Shown here: piece after piece, positions 1 to 7,887 of the stretch | Numbering within the stretch: the first letter of the stretch is position 1 | Layout of the letters: each line of letters begins with the position of its first letter | NCBI GenBank assembly: GCA_007119305.1 | Contig: SKPY01000422.1 | Coordinates: forward strand, 1 to 9,858 | Direction: 5' to 3' | Origin: Nitriliruptorales bacterium | Lineage (GTDB): Bacteria > Actinomycetota > Nitriliruptoria > Euzebyales > Egibacteraceae | Length of the DNA stretch: 9,858 bases | The notes under the pieces: generated by a model | Told to the model about the DNA's origin: nothing | Databases searched by the model: none | Seen by the model: only the letters and a program-made list of their open reading frames with translations | Program-made: the position numbers and the translations under genes

Positions 1-9
1 GAAGCTGAG

Positions 10-339
10 TTGGCGTCGCTGCAGGACCTCGTGCGAGCGGCTCGAGGCTCGGCGGGCTTGACCCAGCGTGGTCTTGCGGCTCGAGCGGGGACGTCCGCCG
101 CCGCGATCAACCGGTACGAGCGGGGCAAGGCGGTGCCTGACCTGGAGACGCTGGAGCGGGTGCTGGGCGCGTGTGGGTTCGCGCTGCGGTTGACGATGCA
201 GCCGCTGCGCGCACAGCCGCTCAGTGACATCGCCGCCGAGGATCAGCCCGAGCGTGATCGGGCCGCCGTGCGCGAAGCGGTGTCGCGTGCGGATGCTGAT
301 GGCTGGGTCCGCGAAGCCACGGTGGATCGTTCCGGGTGA
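10..339 (+). CDS. XRE-family helix-turn-helix regulator (possibly 5'-partial)
   Basis: Small DNA-binding protein of the Cro/C1 (XRE) type, presumably a transcriptional regulator. Residues about 4-57 form a typical HTH_3 domain: LVRAAR, then the GLTQRGLAARAG helix pair, the recognition helix around SAAAINRYERGK, and the closing PDLETLERVLGACGF helix. Residues 58-109 are a charged tail with no recognised domain. The TTG at 10 is the first available start, but no clear ribosome binding site precedes it and the frame stays open to base 1, so the gene may begin outside the window. XRE proteins of this size are often antitoxins or stand-alone repressors. No partner gene follows within the next 177 bp, so the target is unknown. 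Family assignment is firm; role is not. Confidence 0.8.
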   Translation: MASLQDLVRAARGSAGLTQRGLAARAGTSAAAINRYERGKAVPDLETLERVLGACGFALRLTMQPLRAQPLSDIAAEDQPERDRAAVREAVSRADADGWVREATVDRSG

Positions 340-516
340 GGCCGCCCGGCCAGCGGCGCCGATCGCTGCTGCGTCGCAATCGCCAGCTGCGCCTGTTGTT
401 GACGGCGCGGGTCGTGTTCTGCCCACGCCTTCACGGGCGTTACGCTGACGACCGTCCCCCTGCACAGGGCGGATCGGCCTTGCCCCGCGCGCCCGAGATG
501 GCGCAGGATCCTCGGT

Positions 517-1374
517 GTGGCCGTCACTGACGAGCCCGCCCTGCGGGCTGACGATCTGCACTACGCCTACGGTGACCGCGTGGCCGTCGATGGGGTGTCG
601 CTGTCCGTGTCACGCGGCGAGATCCTCGGCCTGCTCGGCCCGAACGGCGCGGGCAAGTCCACCACGATCAAGATGCTCATCGGCCTGCTCCCGCCAGCGG
701 CGGGACGCATCGAGGTGCTCGGCATGCCGATGCCGCAGCAGCGCATGCAGATCCAGGCCCGCATCGGCGTCGTCTTCGAGGAGAAGAACCTCTACCCGAA
801 CCTGTCCGGCCGGGAGAACCTCGCGTTCTTCGCCCGCCTGTTCGGCTTGGCCGACGTCGACCTCGATGCGCTGCTGGAGCGCGTCGGGCTCGGGACGCGC
901 GGCCGCGACCGGGTGAGCGGCTACTCCAAGGGCATGCGCCAGCGCCTGACCGTCGCGCGCGCCCTGGTCAACCGCCCGGACGTGCTGTTCCTCGACGAGC
1001 CGACGGACGGCCTCGACCCGGTCTCGGCCCGCTCGATCAGGGCGCTGATCCGCGCGGAGGCCGAGCGGGGCGTCGCCGTGCTGCTGACGACCCACGACAT
1101 GTACGAGGCGGACGCGCTGTCGGACCGGGTGGCGTTCATCAACGAAGGCCGGATCCTCGCGCTCGACGCGCCCGAGCGGCTGAAGCTCACGCACGGGCAG
1201 CGCTCGGTCCGGGTGCGCCGGCAGGTCGGCGACACGGTAGAGGAGACCGTCGTGGCGCTCGACGGCGAGGAGCTGCGCGCGCTCATCGGCCGGGACGGGC
1301 TGCTCACGATCCACACCGAGGAGGCCACGCTCGAGGACGTCTTCGTCGACTTCGCCGGCAGAGGCCTCGAGTAG
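517..1374 (+). CDS. ABC transporter ATP-binding protein (ABC-2 exporter type)
   Basis: Cytoplasmic ATPase that should power the two membrane proteins encoded directly downstream. Its 285 residues contain the full ABC set: Walker A GPNGAGKST at 41-49, an ABC-2-type signature YSKGMRQR at 136-143, Walker B VLFLDEP at 156-162 with the catalytic Glu161, the D-loop at about 166-168, and the switch His193 in TTHD. The C-terminal region after about 215 matches the accessory tail of drug/Na+ exporter ATPases (DrrA/NatA-like). The Q-loop Gln is replaced by Glu88 (VVFEE). The GTG start at 517 is preceded by AGGA at 505-508 with 8 nt spacing. The next gene starts 10 bp after the stop, so these are co-transcribed. 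Substrate is unknown; a drug, lipid or ion is a family-level guess. Confidence 0.95.
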   Translation: MAVTDEPALRADDLHYAYGDRVAVDGVSLSVSRGEILGLLGPNGAGKSTTIKMLIGLLPPAAGRIEVLGMPMPQQRMQIQARIGVVFEEKNLYPNLSGRENLAFFARLFGLADVDLDALLERVGLGTRGRDRVSGYSKGMRQRLTVARALVNRPDVLFLDEPTDGLDPVSARSIRALIRAEAERGVAVLLTTHDMYEADALSDRVAFINEGRILALDAPERLKLTHGQRSVRVRRQVGDTVEETVVALDGEELRALIGRDGLLTIHTEEATLEDVFVDFAGRGLE

Positions 1375-1384
1375 GCGGGGCGCC

Positions 1385-2476
1385 ATGGCGCACACGCGCA
1401 ACGCCGTGACGGCGATCGTGGCCAAGGACGTGCGGCTGTTCCTCCGCGACCGCTTCTACCTGTTCATCACCGTGTTGGGGTTGGTCATGTTCGGCGGCCT
1501 GTTCTGGGTGCTGCCGGCCACCGTCGAGGAGCAGCTCCCCGTCGGCGTGCACCTGCCCGGCGCGGAGGCGCTGCTCGAAGCCGGGCTCGACGACGCCGGC
1601 GAGGAGGGCCTCGACGTCACCGTCTTCCGCTCGGCCGAGGCGCTGGAGGAGGCCGTGGCCGCCGGCGACGACCTCGTCGCCGGACTCGACTTCCCCGCGG
1701 ACTTCCTCGCGGCGGCCGCTGCCGGTCGCCCGACCACCGTGCGGGTGCTGATCGCCGGACAGGCGCCGGAGGGCCTGCAGGGCGCCCTCGCCGCGGGCGT
1801 GCGCGAGATCGCCCACGAGCTCGCCGGCAACCCGCTGCCCGTCACCATGCCCGAGCTCGACGAGATGGTGCTCGGCGTCGACCGCGCCGGCGACCCCGTG
1901 GCGCTGCGCGAGCAGCTGCGGCCGCTGCTGATCTTCGTCGTGCTGCTCATGGAGATGTTCGCGCTGGCGTCGCTCGTGGCGATCGAGATCGCGCAGCGCA
2001 CCGCTGCGGCGGTGCTCGTCACGCCGGCCCGGGTCGGCGACCTCCTCGCGGCCAAGGCGCTGCTCGGCACCGGGCTCGCGTTCGGCCAGGCGGTGCTCAT
2101 CGCGCTCGTGACGGGCACGCTCGTCCACGCGCCCGCGCTGATCCTCCTCGCACTGCTGCTCGGCGCGCTGCTCGTCACCGGCTTCGGACTGATGGCCGGC
2201 GCGACCGGCCAGGACTTCGTCGCGATCGTGTTCTGGAGCGTGTTGTTCTTCATCCCGCTCATGGTGCCCGCGTTCGCCGTCCTCTTCCCCGGGACGCCGG
2301 CCCTGTGGGTGCAGGCGCTGCCGAGCTACGGGCTCGTCGAGACCCTGGTGCGCACGACCACCCGCGGCGCTGGCTGGGCCGAGGTGTGGCCGTACCTCGC
2401 GGTGCTCGCGGCGTGGTGCGCGGTCGCGTTCGCGGCCGGCACGGCGGTGCTCGCCCGGCGGGTGGCCCGGGCGTAG
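1385..2476 (+). CDS. ABC-2 type permease, first subunit
   Basis: Integral membrane subunit of the exporter, 363 residues. It has the ABC-2 layout: an N-terminal cytoplasmic elbow (IVAKDVRLFLRDR, about 11-23), TM1 at about 24-43, then an extracytoplasmic domain of roughly 135 residues. Five further hydrophobic segments lie near 181-201, 228-248, 252-273, 280-300 and 337-357. The loop after TM2 (about 203-220, AQRTAAAVLVTPARVGD) matches the place of the ABC-2 coupling helix. The large loop between TM1 and TM2 is typical of NatB-like or ABC2_membrane_3 proteins. The ATG follows a G-rich stretch (GGCGGGG) just upstream. It lies 10 bp after the ATPase and 13 bp before the second permease, whose architecture it shares, suggesting a heterodimeric membrane core. 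Confidence 0.9.
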   Translation: MAHTRNAVTAIVAKDVRLFLRDRFYLFITVLGLVMFGGLFWVLPATVEEQLPVGVHLPGAEALLEAGLDDAGEEGLDVTVFRSAEALEEAVAAGDDLVAGLDFPADFLAAAAAGRPTTVRVLIAGQAPEGLQGALAAGVREIAHELAGNPLPVTMPELDEMVLGVDRAGDPVALREQLRPLLIFVVLLMEMFALASLVAIEIAQRTAAAVLVTPARVGDLLAAKALLGTGLAFGQAVLIALVTGTLVHAPALILLALLLGALLVTGFGLMAGATGQDFVAIVFWSVLFFIPLMVPAFAVLFPGTPALWVQALPSYGLVETLVRTTTRGAGWAEVWPYLAVLAAWCAVAFAAGTAVLARRVARA

Positions 2477-2489
2477 GGAGGCGGTGGCC

Positions 2490-3593
2490 ATGAACCCGAA
2501 CCGCATCTGGCAGGTGCTCCGCAAGGACCTGCAGCTCGGCCCCCGCTCCCCCATCGTGCTGTGGGCGCTCGTCGTGCCCGTCGTGATGACCGTCCTCGTC
2601 CGCGGGGTCTTCGGCGACCTGTTCGGCGCCGAGCCCGCGCTCGGGCTCGTCGACGAGGGGCGCTCGCAGCTCACCGCCGAGGCGCAGGCGCTGCCGGGGG
2701 TCGCCGTCCACCTGCACGACGACGCCGAGCGCCTGCGCGCCGAGGTGACCGACGGGGCGTACGACGCGGGCCTCGTGCTGCCGGCCGGCTTCGACGACGC
2801 GGTGCGCTCCGGCGAGCTGCCGCCGCTGGAGCTGTGGCTCGCAGGCGACAGCGTCCCGGCAGACCGGGCCGTGCTGACCGCGAGCGTGATCGACCTCGTG
2901 CGCGGCCTCGCCGACGCGCAGGCGCCGGTCAGCGTGGACGTCGTCGAGCTCGGCGAGGCCACGCTGCCGCTCGACCTGCGGCTGCTGCCGCTGCTCGTGC
3001 TCTACGCCGTGGCGATCCCCGGCGGGTTCGTCCCGGCCGCCAGCCTCGTGGAGGAGAAGGAGCGCGGGACCCTGCACGCCCTGCTGGCCAGCCCGGCCTC
3101 GATGGGCGAGGTGCTCGTGGCCAAGGCCGCGCTGGGCATCCTGCTCGGCCTCCTGGCCGGCACCGTCACGCTCGCGCTCAACGATGCGTTCGGCGCGCAG
3201 CCACTCGCGGTCATGCTCGCGCTCACGCTCGGCGCGGTGATGATGGCCGAGATCGGGCTGCTGCTCGGCGCGTGGGCGCAGGACACGAACACCCTCTTCG
3301 CCGCCTGGAAGGCCGGCGGGATCATCCTGTTCCTGCCCGCGGTCGTCTTCATCTGGCCGGGCCTGCCGAGCTGGCCGGCCTACGCGCTGCCGTCGTACTA
3401 CTTCCTGCAGCCCGCGTTCGCGGTCAGTGTCGAGGGGGCCACGCTCGCCGACGTGGCGGTCACCCTCGGGCTCGGCGCGGCCATCTGCCTGGCGCTCCTG
3501 CCGGTCGTCGCCGCGGCCGGCCGCTGGCTCACCGTGCACCTCGCGGCGGGCCGCGCCGAGCCGGCCAGCGCCCCCCAACCCGCCGAGGTGTGA
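2490..3593 (+). CDS. ABC-2 type permease, second subunit
   Basis: Second membrane subunit of the same exporter, 367 residues. TM1 lies at about 22-40, followed by an extracytoplasmic domain to about 163, then five hydrophobic segments in the C-terminal half. The motif EEKERGT at 188-194 followed by LHALLASPAS is the conserved coupling segment of ABC-2 permeases. A GTG at 2484 in the same frame is also possible, but GGGAGG at 2476-2481 sits 8 nt before the ATG at 2490 and only 2 nt before the GTG, so the ATG is preferred. That Shine-Dalgarno overlaps the stop of the preceding permease, indicating tight coupling. Paired permeases with one ATPase resemble the actinobacterial fluoroquinolone-type exporter layout, but substrate cannot be read from sequence. 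Confidence 0.9.
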   Translation: MNPNRIWQVLRKDLQLGPRSPIVLWALVVPVVMTVLVRGVFGDLFGAEPALGLVDEGRSQLTAEAQALPGVAVHLHDDAERLRAEVTDGAYDAGLVLPAGFDDAVRSGELPPLELWLAGDSVPADRAVLTASVIDLVRGLADAQAPVSVDVVELGEATLPLDLRLLPLLVLYAVAIPGGFVPAASLVEEKERGTLHALLASPASMGEVLVAKAALGILLGLLAGTVTLALNDAFGAQPLAVMLALTLGAVMMAEIGLLLGAWAQDTNTLFAAWKAGGIILFLPAVVFIWPGLPSWPAYALPSYYFLQPAFAVSVEGATLADVAVTLGLGAAICLALLPVVAAAGRWLTVHLAAGRAEPASAPQPAEV

Positions 3594-3625
3594 GCGCCGG
3601 GACACCCACAGGGCAGGGGCGCGGG

Positions 3626-4423
3626 TCAGGGCAGGGTGGGGGTGGCGCCGCCGTCGACGAGGATGCTCTGCCCGGTGACGTAGCCCGCAGCCTCGGAGGC
3701 GAGGAAGGCCACGACCGCGCCGAGGTCGTGGGGCTGGCCGTAGTGGCCGGCGGGAATCGCCTGCTCGCTCTCGGCGCGCACCGCCTCCGGTGTCGTCCCC
3801 CGGCGCTCGGCCACACGGGCGTCGAGCGCCCGGATGCGCTCGGTGTCGATGCGGCCGGGTGACACCATGTTCACGGTGATGCCGTCGGCGGCGACGTCCA
3901 CCGCGAGGGACTTCGCGACGCCGACGAGCGCCGGACGGTAGGCGTTGGACAGCGCGAGGCCCGGCAGCGGCTGGCGCACGCTCGACGAGCCGATGATCAC
4001 CAGCCGGCCGAAGCCCCGCTCACGCATGCGCGGCACCGCGAGGCGCAGCGCCCGCACGGCGCTCATGAACGTGCGCGCGAAGCCCTCCTCCCAGGCGGCG
4101 TCGTCGAGGTCCATGAAGTCGCCCGGAGGCGGACCGCCAGCGTTGGCGACCAGCACGTCGAGGCGCCCGAAGCGCTCGTCGACGCGGGTGAACAGCGCCT
4201 CGAGCGCGGCCGGGTCGCGCACGTCAGCCGTCGTCCCGTCCGCCTCCGCGCCCGGTCGCCGGGCCTGCAGCTCCTCCACCGTCGCAGCCACGTCTGCGGC
4301 CGTGCGGGCGCACACCATGACCCGGTGGCCCGCATCGACGAGGGCGTCGGCGCAGCCTCGGCCCAGGCCCTTCGTGCCGGCGAGCACGAGCGCTGCCCGT
4401 GCGCCGTCGCCGTCAGCTCCCAT
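3626..4423 (-). CDS. SDR-family oxidoreductase with atypical active site
   Basis: Short-chain dehydrogenase/reductase-like protein, 265 residues, with a Rossmann fold for NAD(P). The nucleotide-binding turn is LAGTKGLG at 14-21, with R40 at the end of beta-2 hinting at NADP, D67-V68 for the adenine contact, NAGG at 94-97, serines at 146-148 in the place of the catalytic Ser, and a C-terminal GYVTGQSILVDGG. The usual YxxxK is not present: the aligned stretch reads SNAYR at 159-163, with Ser where Tyr and Arg where Lys are expected. Substrate is unknown. The ATG at 4423 is preferred over the adjacent GTG at 4426 because GGAGG (complement of 4431-4435) lies 7 nt before it. The gene converges on the ABC operon with a 32-bp gap. 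Confidence 0.9.
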   Translation of the reverse strand: MGADGDGARAALVLAGTKGLGRGCADALVDAGHRVMVCARTAADVAATVEELQARRPGAEADGTTADVRDPAALEALFTRVDERFGRLDVLVANAGGPPPGDFMDLDDAAWEEGFARTFMSAVRALRLAVPRMRERGFGRLVIIGSSSVRQPLPGLALSNAYRPALVGVAKSLAVDVAADGITVNMVSPGRIDTERIRALDARVAERRGTTPEAVRAESEQAIPAGHYGQPHDLGAVVAFLASEAAGYVTGQSILVDGGATPTLP

Positions 4424-4528
4424 CACGCTGCCTCCATCCCGGTCCGCTCATCTGCCACCGCATCTCACCGCCAACCCACCCTCGTCCGGACCACCGCAAC
4501 AGGGGGCCTCGACGCCGGCCACCGTCAT

Positions 4529-4575
4529 GGATCATGCCGCAGCGAGCCGACGCGGGCCACCGGATCATGCCGCAG
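4529..4575. repeat. 14-bp direct repeat upstream of the SDR gene
   Basis: GGATCATGCCGCAG occurs perfectly at 4529-4542 and again at 4562-4575, exactly 33 bp apart, or about three helical turns. The second copy covers the stop codon of the TRAP permease gene; the first lies in the 141-bp gap before the SDR start. The bases between the copies are only loosely similar, so this is not a simple tandem duplication of 33 bp. The spacing would suit two dimers of a regulator bound to one face of the DNA, but no regulator gene adjoins, so function is unproven. Confidence 0.5.
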
Positions 4576-6532
4576 GGGCCCCGACCCCCGCCTGCTGGCG
4601 CGTCCGCCACCAGCCGGCCACGACCGCGGCGGCGATCCCCGTGGCGAGCACCAGCGCGGTGACCAGGGGGGGCCGGAACAGCAGCGCGACGGAGACCCCC
4701 GCGACGAGCAGCTTCAACCCCTGGTTGATCACTGGGGTGTCGCTGTACCAGCCGTGGATGCCGATCGTCAGGCCGGCCGTCACGGCGAGGACCATGAGCG
4801 CCGGCAGGAGCTGCGGGAGGCCCGGCTCCAGCACCAGGTGCGGCCAGGCGAAGATCCCCACCATCAGCACGAGCAGCGGGAGGCACAGCTCCAGCGCCCG
4901 GAACATCGTCCGCATGAACGACGCGTCGGCGATCCGCGACGTCACGGCCGCGGTCAGGGAGGTCGGTGGGGACAGCTCGCCGAACACGGCGATGAGGAAG
5001 GCGAAGTAGTGCACCACCCACGGGTTGACGCCCGCGGCGATCATGAACGGCGCGATGACCACGGCCACGATGATGTAGGTCGGCGCCGGCGGAAGGCCCA
5101 TCCCGACGACATAGCCGAACGCGAACGCGAGCAGCGCCATGGCGGCCACGCTGACCCCGGCGACCTCGAGCATGAGGAAGCCGACCTTCGTCGGCACGCC
5201 GGTGATGGTGAACGCCGCGGTGACGAGGCCGAGCACGGCGAGCAGCAGCGTGAGCTCGGACGTCATCCGCGCGAACGTCTCGACGAAGCGCGCGTAGGGC
5301 CGGCCGAGGAAGGCGGGGCTGCGGCTCTCCGGGCGACGCAGCGCGCGGATGAGGAACGCGACGCTCAGCCCGACCGCGAGGATGACGAAGACCCGCTGGG
5401 CCGACTGCATCGCCGGCGCCCGCTGCACCCCCATGAGGTAGATCAGCCCGGCGATCGCGAGCGCGTAGCCGGCGAGGTTGGCCTTGTCGAGCAGGCCGAG
5501 CGGGCCCACGTCGGGCACGGCCGGCAGCCGACCCGCCCGCGCGGACAGCAGGTAGACCGCGAAGCTGACGCCGGCGAAGTAGATGAACGCCGGCACGAAC
5601 CCACGCGCGACCACGTCGAAGTAGCTCACGCCCATGAAGTCGGCCATGAGGAAGGCGGCGATGCCCATCAGCGGCGGCATGAGCTGCCCGCCGAGGGAGG
5701 TGGCGGTCTCGATCGCTGCAGCCCGCACCTTGGTCATGCCCGCGCTGATGAGCGCGGGGATCGTGACCGAGCCCGTCGTGGCGGCGTTCGCCGCGCCGCT
5801 GCCGCTGACCGCGGCGACGCCGAACGAGCCGATCACCGCGGCCTGCGGGAGCAGATGCGGGGAGCGTACCGCCAGGCGCGACGCCGCCTTGAGGATCGAG
5901 TCGATGGCGCCGAACGCCCGCAACGCCGCGAGCACGAGGATGAACGACCCGATCAGGGTGAGGGCGAGCTGCGGCAGCCGCTCGAAGATGCCCGTGGTCG
6001 TCTCCAGGCTCATCGACGTGATGACCCGGCGCCACGACAGGCCGGAATGGCGGAACAGCCCCGGCACCATGTCGCCGTACACGACGTAGGCCATGAGCGC
6101 CAGGTTCAAGATGAACAGCGGCAGGTACTTGCGCCGGCTGTACTCCAGCAGCAGCACGATCAGGGTGCCGCCGGCGACGAGGTCCCAGGTCGTCCAGCGC
6201 CCGAGCCGGCTGAAGCGGATCGCCTCGAACTCGGCGAAGAGGTAGCCGCCGGCAACCGCGGCGATGCCGACGAGCCCGAAGCCGACGACCGCCATAGCCA
6301 GTGGAGACAGGCGCGGGTACAGCACCCCGCGCCGGATGTCGTCGAGGGTCGCGACGATGTAGGCGACCGGCACCATGGCGACGGCGAGCATGGTCGGTCC
6401 ACCGGCGCCGGTCGCGTAGTAGCGCAGCAGGTAGATGACGAAGAACAGCGCCACCGCGTAGAAGGCCGCGGTGGCGCTGCGCGTCAGCCAGGCAGGCAGC
6501 TGCCTGTCGGGCTCGGCTGGCGCGTCGCTCAC
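4565..6532 (-). CDS. TRAP transporter fused permease (DctQM fusion, TAXI type)
   Basis: Membrane component of a tripartite ATP-independent periplasmic (TRAP) uptake system, driven by an ion gradient. At 655 residues it has the length of the small (Q) and large (M) subunits fused. The N-terminal third holds several hydrophobic segments. The M-like part shows family hallmarks: SGSGAANAATTGS, GGQLMPP at 281-287 followed by MGIAAFLMADFMG, GMGLPPAPT at 477-485, and ELSPPTS near 518. The frame is open much further upstream into the preceding gene, but the first sensible start is GTG at 6532, giving MSDAPAEPDRQ before the first membrane segment. No Shine-Dalgarno is seen, and the start lies in a hairpin. 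It follows the binding-protein gene by 22 bp, so the two form one operon. Substrate is unknown. Confidence 0.93.
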   Translation of the reverse strand: MSDAPAEPDRQLPAWLTRSATAAFYAVALFFVIYLLRYYATGAGGPTMLAVAMVPVAYIVATLDDIRRGVLYPRLSPLAMAVVGFGLVGIAAVAGGYLFAEFEAIRFSRLGRWTTWDLVAGGTLIVLLLEYSRRKYLPLFILNLALMAYVVYGDMVPGLFRHSGLSWRRVITSMSLETTTGIFERLPQLALTLIGSFILVLAALRAFGAIDSILKAASRLAVRSPHLLPQAAVIGSFGVAAVSGSGAANAATTGSVTIPALISAGMTKVRAAAIETATSLGGQLMPPLMGIAAFLMADFMGVSYFDVVARGFVPAFIYFAGVSFAVYLLSARAGRLPAVPDVGPLGLLDKANLAGYALAIAGLIYLMGVQRAPAMQSAQRVFVILAVGLSVAFLIRALRRPESRSPAFLGRPYARFVETFARMTSELTLLLAVLGLVTAAFTITGVPTKVGFLMLEVAGVSVAAMALLAFAFGYVVGMGLPPAPTYIIVAVVIAPFMIAAGVNPWVVHYFAFLIAVFGELSPPTSLTAAVTSRIADASFMRTMFRALELCLPLLVLMVGIFAWPHLVLEPGLPQLLPALMVLAVTAGLTIGIHGWYSDTPVINQGLKLLVAGVSVALLFRPPLVTALVLATGIAAAVVAGWWRTRQQAGVGAPAA

Positions 6533-6546
6533 GGACGGGGGTCCGT
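6531..6546 (-). promoter_or_regulatory. Hairpin over the TRAP permease start codon
   Basis: ACGGAC (6531-6536), a GGGG loop and GTCCGT (6541-6546) form a perfect 6-bp stem in the 22-bp gap between the binding-protein stop and the permease start. On the mRNA the downstream arm includes the first two bases of the GTG start. It could limit permease translation relative to the binding protein. This role is inferred from position only. Confidence 0.45.
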
Positions 6547-6554
6547 GCGCGCGC

Positions 6555-7697
6555 CTACTGGGCGATGCGGTCGTCCCATGCCTCGTCCCAGACGCCCTGC
6601 TCCTGCATCCAGCGGGCGAGGCCCGGGTGCACCTCGACGTCGTCGATCGCGGCCTCGACGCCGCGACGCTGCAGCTCGGCGACGCCCTGGCCGAGCACGG
6701 CGTAGGACGCGTCGGCGTCGGCGAGCTCGTCGGCGTGGGCGTCGATGACGTTGAGCATGTCGTAGACGTCGTCCTCGGAGACCTCGAGGCCCACGTGGAA
6801 GCCGTAGAAGAACGGCACGAACAGCGCCACGTCACCGCCGAGCGCCTCGAACACGCCGGTGTCGATCTCGACGACCTCGAACCCGGCGTCCTCGAGCTGT
6901 GCGACCTCCTCGTCGCTGGGGTTCAGCACGTGCATGTCGGTCTGCAGCTCAGCCTCCGTGAACCACGGCGGCGCGCTCGCCTCCGCGGCGGTGTAGGTGA
7001 TGAGCCCGGAGATCTCACCGCCGTCGAGGGTGGTCCCGGCCACGCCGGTGTCGACCTCGACGTAGTTGTGGCCGACGTCGAGCTCGCCCATGGCCCGCTC
7101 GAGGTTGGCGCGCACGTCCCACGGTGCCGGTCCGGTGAACACCGGCTCGCCGCCGAGGTCGCCCCACGCGGTGAAGTTGTCGACGTCGCGCTCGTGGATC
7201 GCAAGGCCGGTCTCCATGGGGTAGGCCCAGAACGTCTGGACCGGCCAGCGCTCGGCGTCGTCCTCGAAGCCCTCGAAGCGGTCGATGCCTTGCGCCATCT
7301 CGAAGAAGGCGATGTCGGCGCCGTAGTAGCCGTCGAACTCACCGGTCGCGTAGCCGATCACGCTCTGGACCGCGCCGGCGGTGGGCAGCACGTCGATGCG
7401 GTAGCCCTCCCACTCACGGTTGAGCAGGGCGGCGAGGTTCACCAGGGCGGTGTGACCTGCCGAGCCGACATCGGAGGTCGCCCAGGCGATCTCCTGCGCG
7501 TCAGGATCGTCTTCGGGGTCGCCCTCGTCGATGGCGGGCTCTTCCTCCTCCGGGTCGTCGACCTCGTCGACGTCGGGTTCGTCCACCTCGAAGTCCTCGG
7601 CCTCTTCGGCGAGCTCGTCGTTGCACGCCGCGAGCACGAGGCTCAGCACGGCGAGCACAGCAAGCCAGACGAAGACCGCGGTGCGTCGGGTGCGCAT
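6555..7697 (-). CDS. TAXI-family TRAP substrate-binding lipoprotein
   Basis: Extracytoplasmic solute receptor for the adjacent fused TRAP permease, 380 residues. Residues 1-24 are a lipoprotein signal (basic MRTRR, then a hydrophobic core) ending in LVLAAC, with Cys25 as the lipidation site. Residues 26-68 are a tether with 25 Asp/Glu in 43 positions and no basic residue. The receptor domain follows: ATSDVGSAGHTALVNLAALL, then LPTAGAVQSVIGYATGEFD, which matches the TAXI pattern of a T-G-S-like loop and a G-E-x-D segment, and the closing FFYGFHVGLEVSEDDVY. The ATG at 7697 has GGAGG (complement of 7706-7710) 8 nt upstream; the frame extends further but without support. It is the first gene of the operon and is probably transcribed from the 190-bp gap shared with thioredoxin. 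The match to TAXI is divergent. Confidence 0.87.
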   Translation of the reverse strand: MRTRRTAVFVWLAVLAVLSLVLAACNDELAEEAEDFEVDEPDVDEVDDPEEEEPAIDEGDPEDDPDAQEIAWATSDVGSAGHTALVNLAALLNREWEGYRIDVLPTAGAVQSVIGYATGEFDGYYGADIAFFEMAQGIDRFEGFEDDAERWPVQTFWAYPMETGLAIHERDVDNFTAWGDLGGEPVFTGPAPWDVRANLERAMGELDVGHNYVEVDTGVAGTTLDGGEISGLITYTAAEASAPPWFTEAELQTDMHVLNPSDEEVAQLEDAGFEVVEIDTGVFEALGGDVALFVPFFYGFHVGLEVSEDDVYDMLNVIDAHADELADADASYAVLGQGVAELQRRGVEAAIDDVEVHPGLARWMQEQGVWDEAWDDRIAQ

Positions 7698-7887
7698 CCA
7701 CTCCACCTCCTCGGACGGCTCCAGCCATCCATCTGCGGGTTGTGTGAGCGTATCTTCGCACACGCGGCCTGGCCTGACGACAGCGGTAGTGGGTTCGACG
7801 GCGCGCGGCTGCGCTCCGGCCGGGAATATCCACCACGCGGGGAGCCGTTGGTCGTGGCTGCACCCGATGCCGACGGAAGACCCAGCG

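Noticed and set aside
417..446. Possible promoter before the ABC operon (TTCTGC, 18-bp spacer, TACGCT).
   Set aside because: Both boxes are weak, and similar matches arise by chance in this composition; another -35-like TTGACG at 399-404 has no fitting -10.
340..516. Possible remnant of a toxin or nucleotidyltransferase gene after the XRE regulator.
   Set aside because: Short stop-free stretches exist in two frames but show no recognisable motif, so a broken partner gene cannot be supported.
3594..3625. Bidirectional terminator between the ABC operon and the SDR gene.
   Set aside because: Only a GCGCC/GGCGC pairing across a long loop and no T-tract; no convincing terminator seen.
4325..6748. 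An 807-residue open frame on the plus strand opposite the TRAP genes, rich in Arg/Asp/Glu/His.
   Set aside because: Low-complexity composition with no fold or motif; it is the usual stop-free antisense frame in very GC-rich DNA, and the opposite strand carries clear TRAP motifs. Other long antisense frames over the ABC genes were rejected for the same reason.
6533..6835. N-terminal extension of the TRAP permease frame into the binding-protein gene.
   Set aside because: The extension is Ser/Thr/Arg-rich shadow sequence of the TAXI gene; the first membrane segment follows naturally after the GTG at 6532.
7742..7763. GTGTG...CACAC inverted repeat in the gap between the TAXI and thioredoxin genes, as an operator.
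   Set aside because: Only five pairs with a 12-bp spacer; not strong enough to call.
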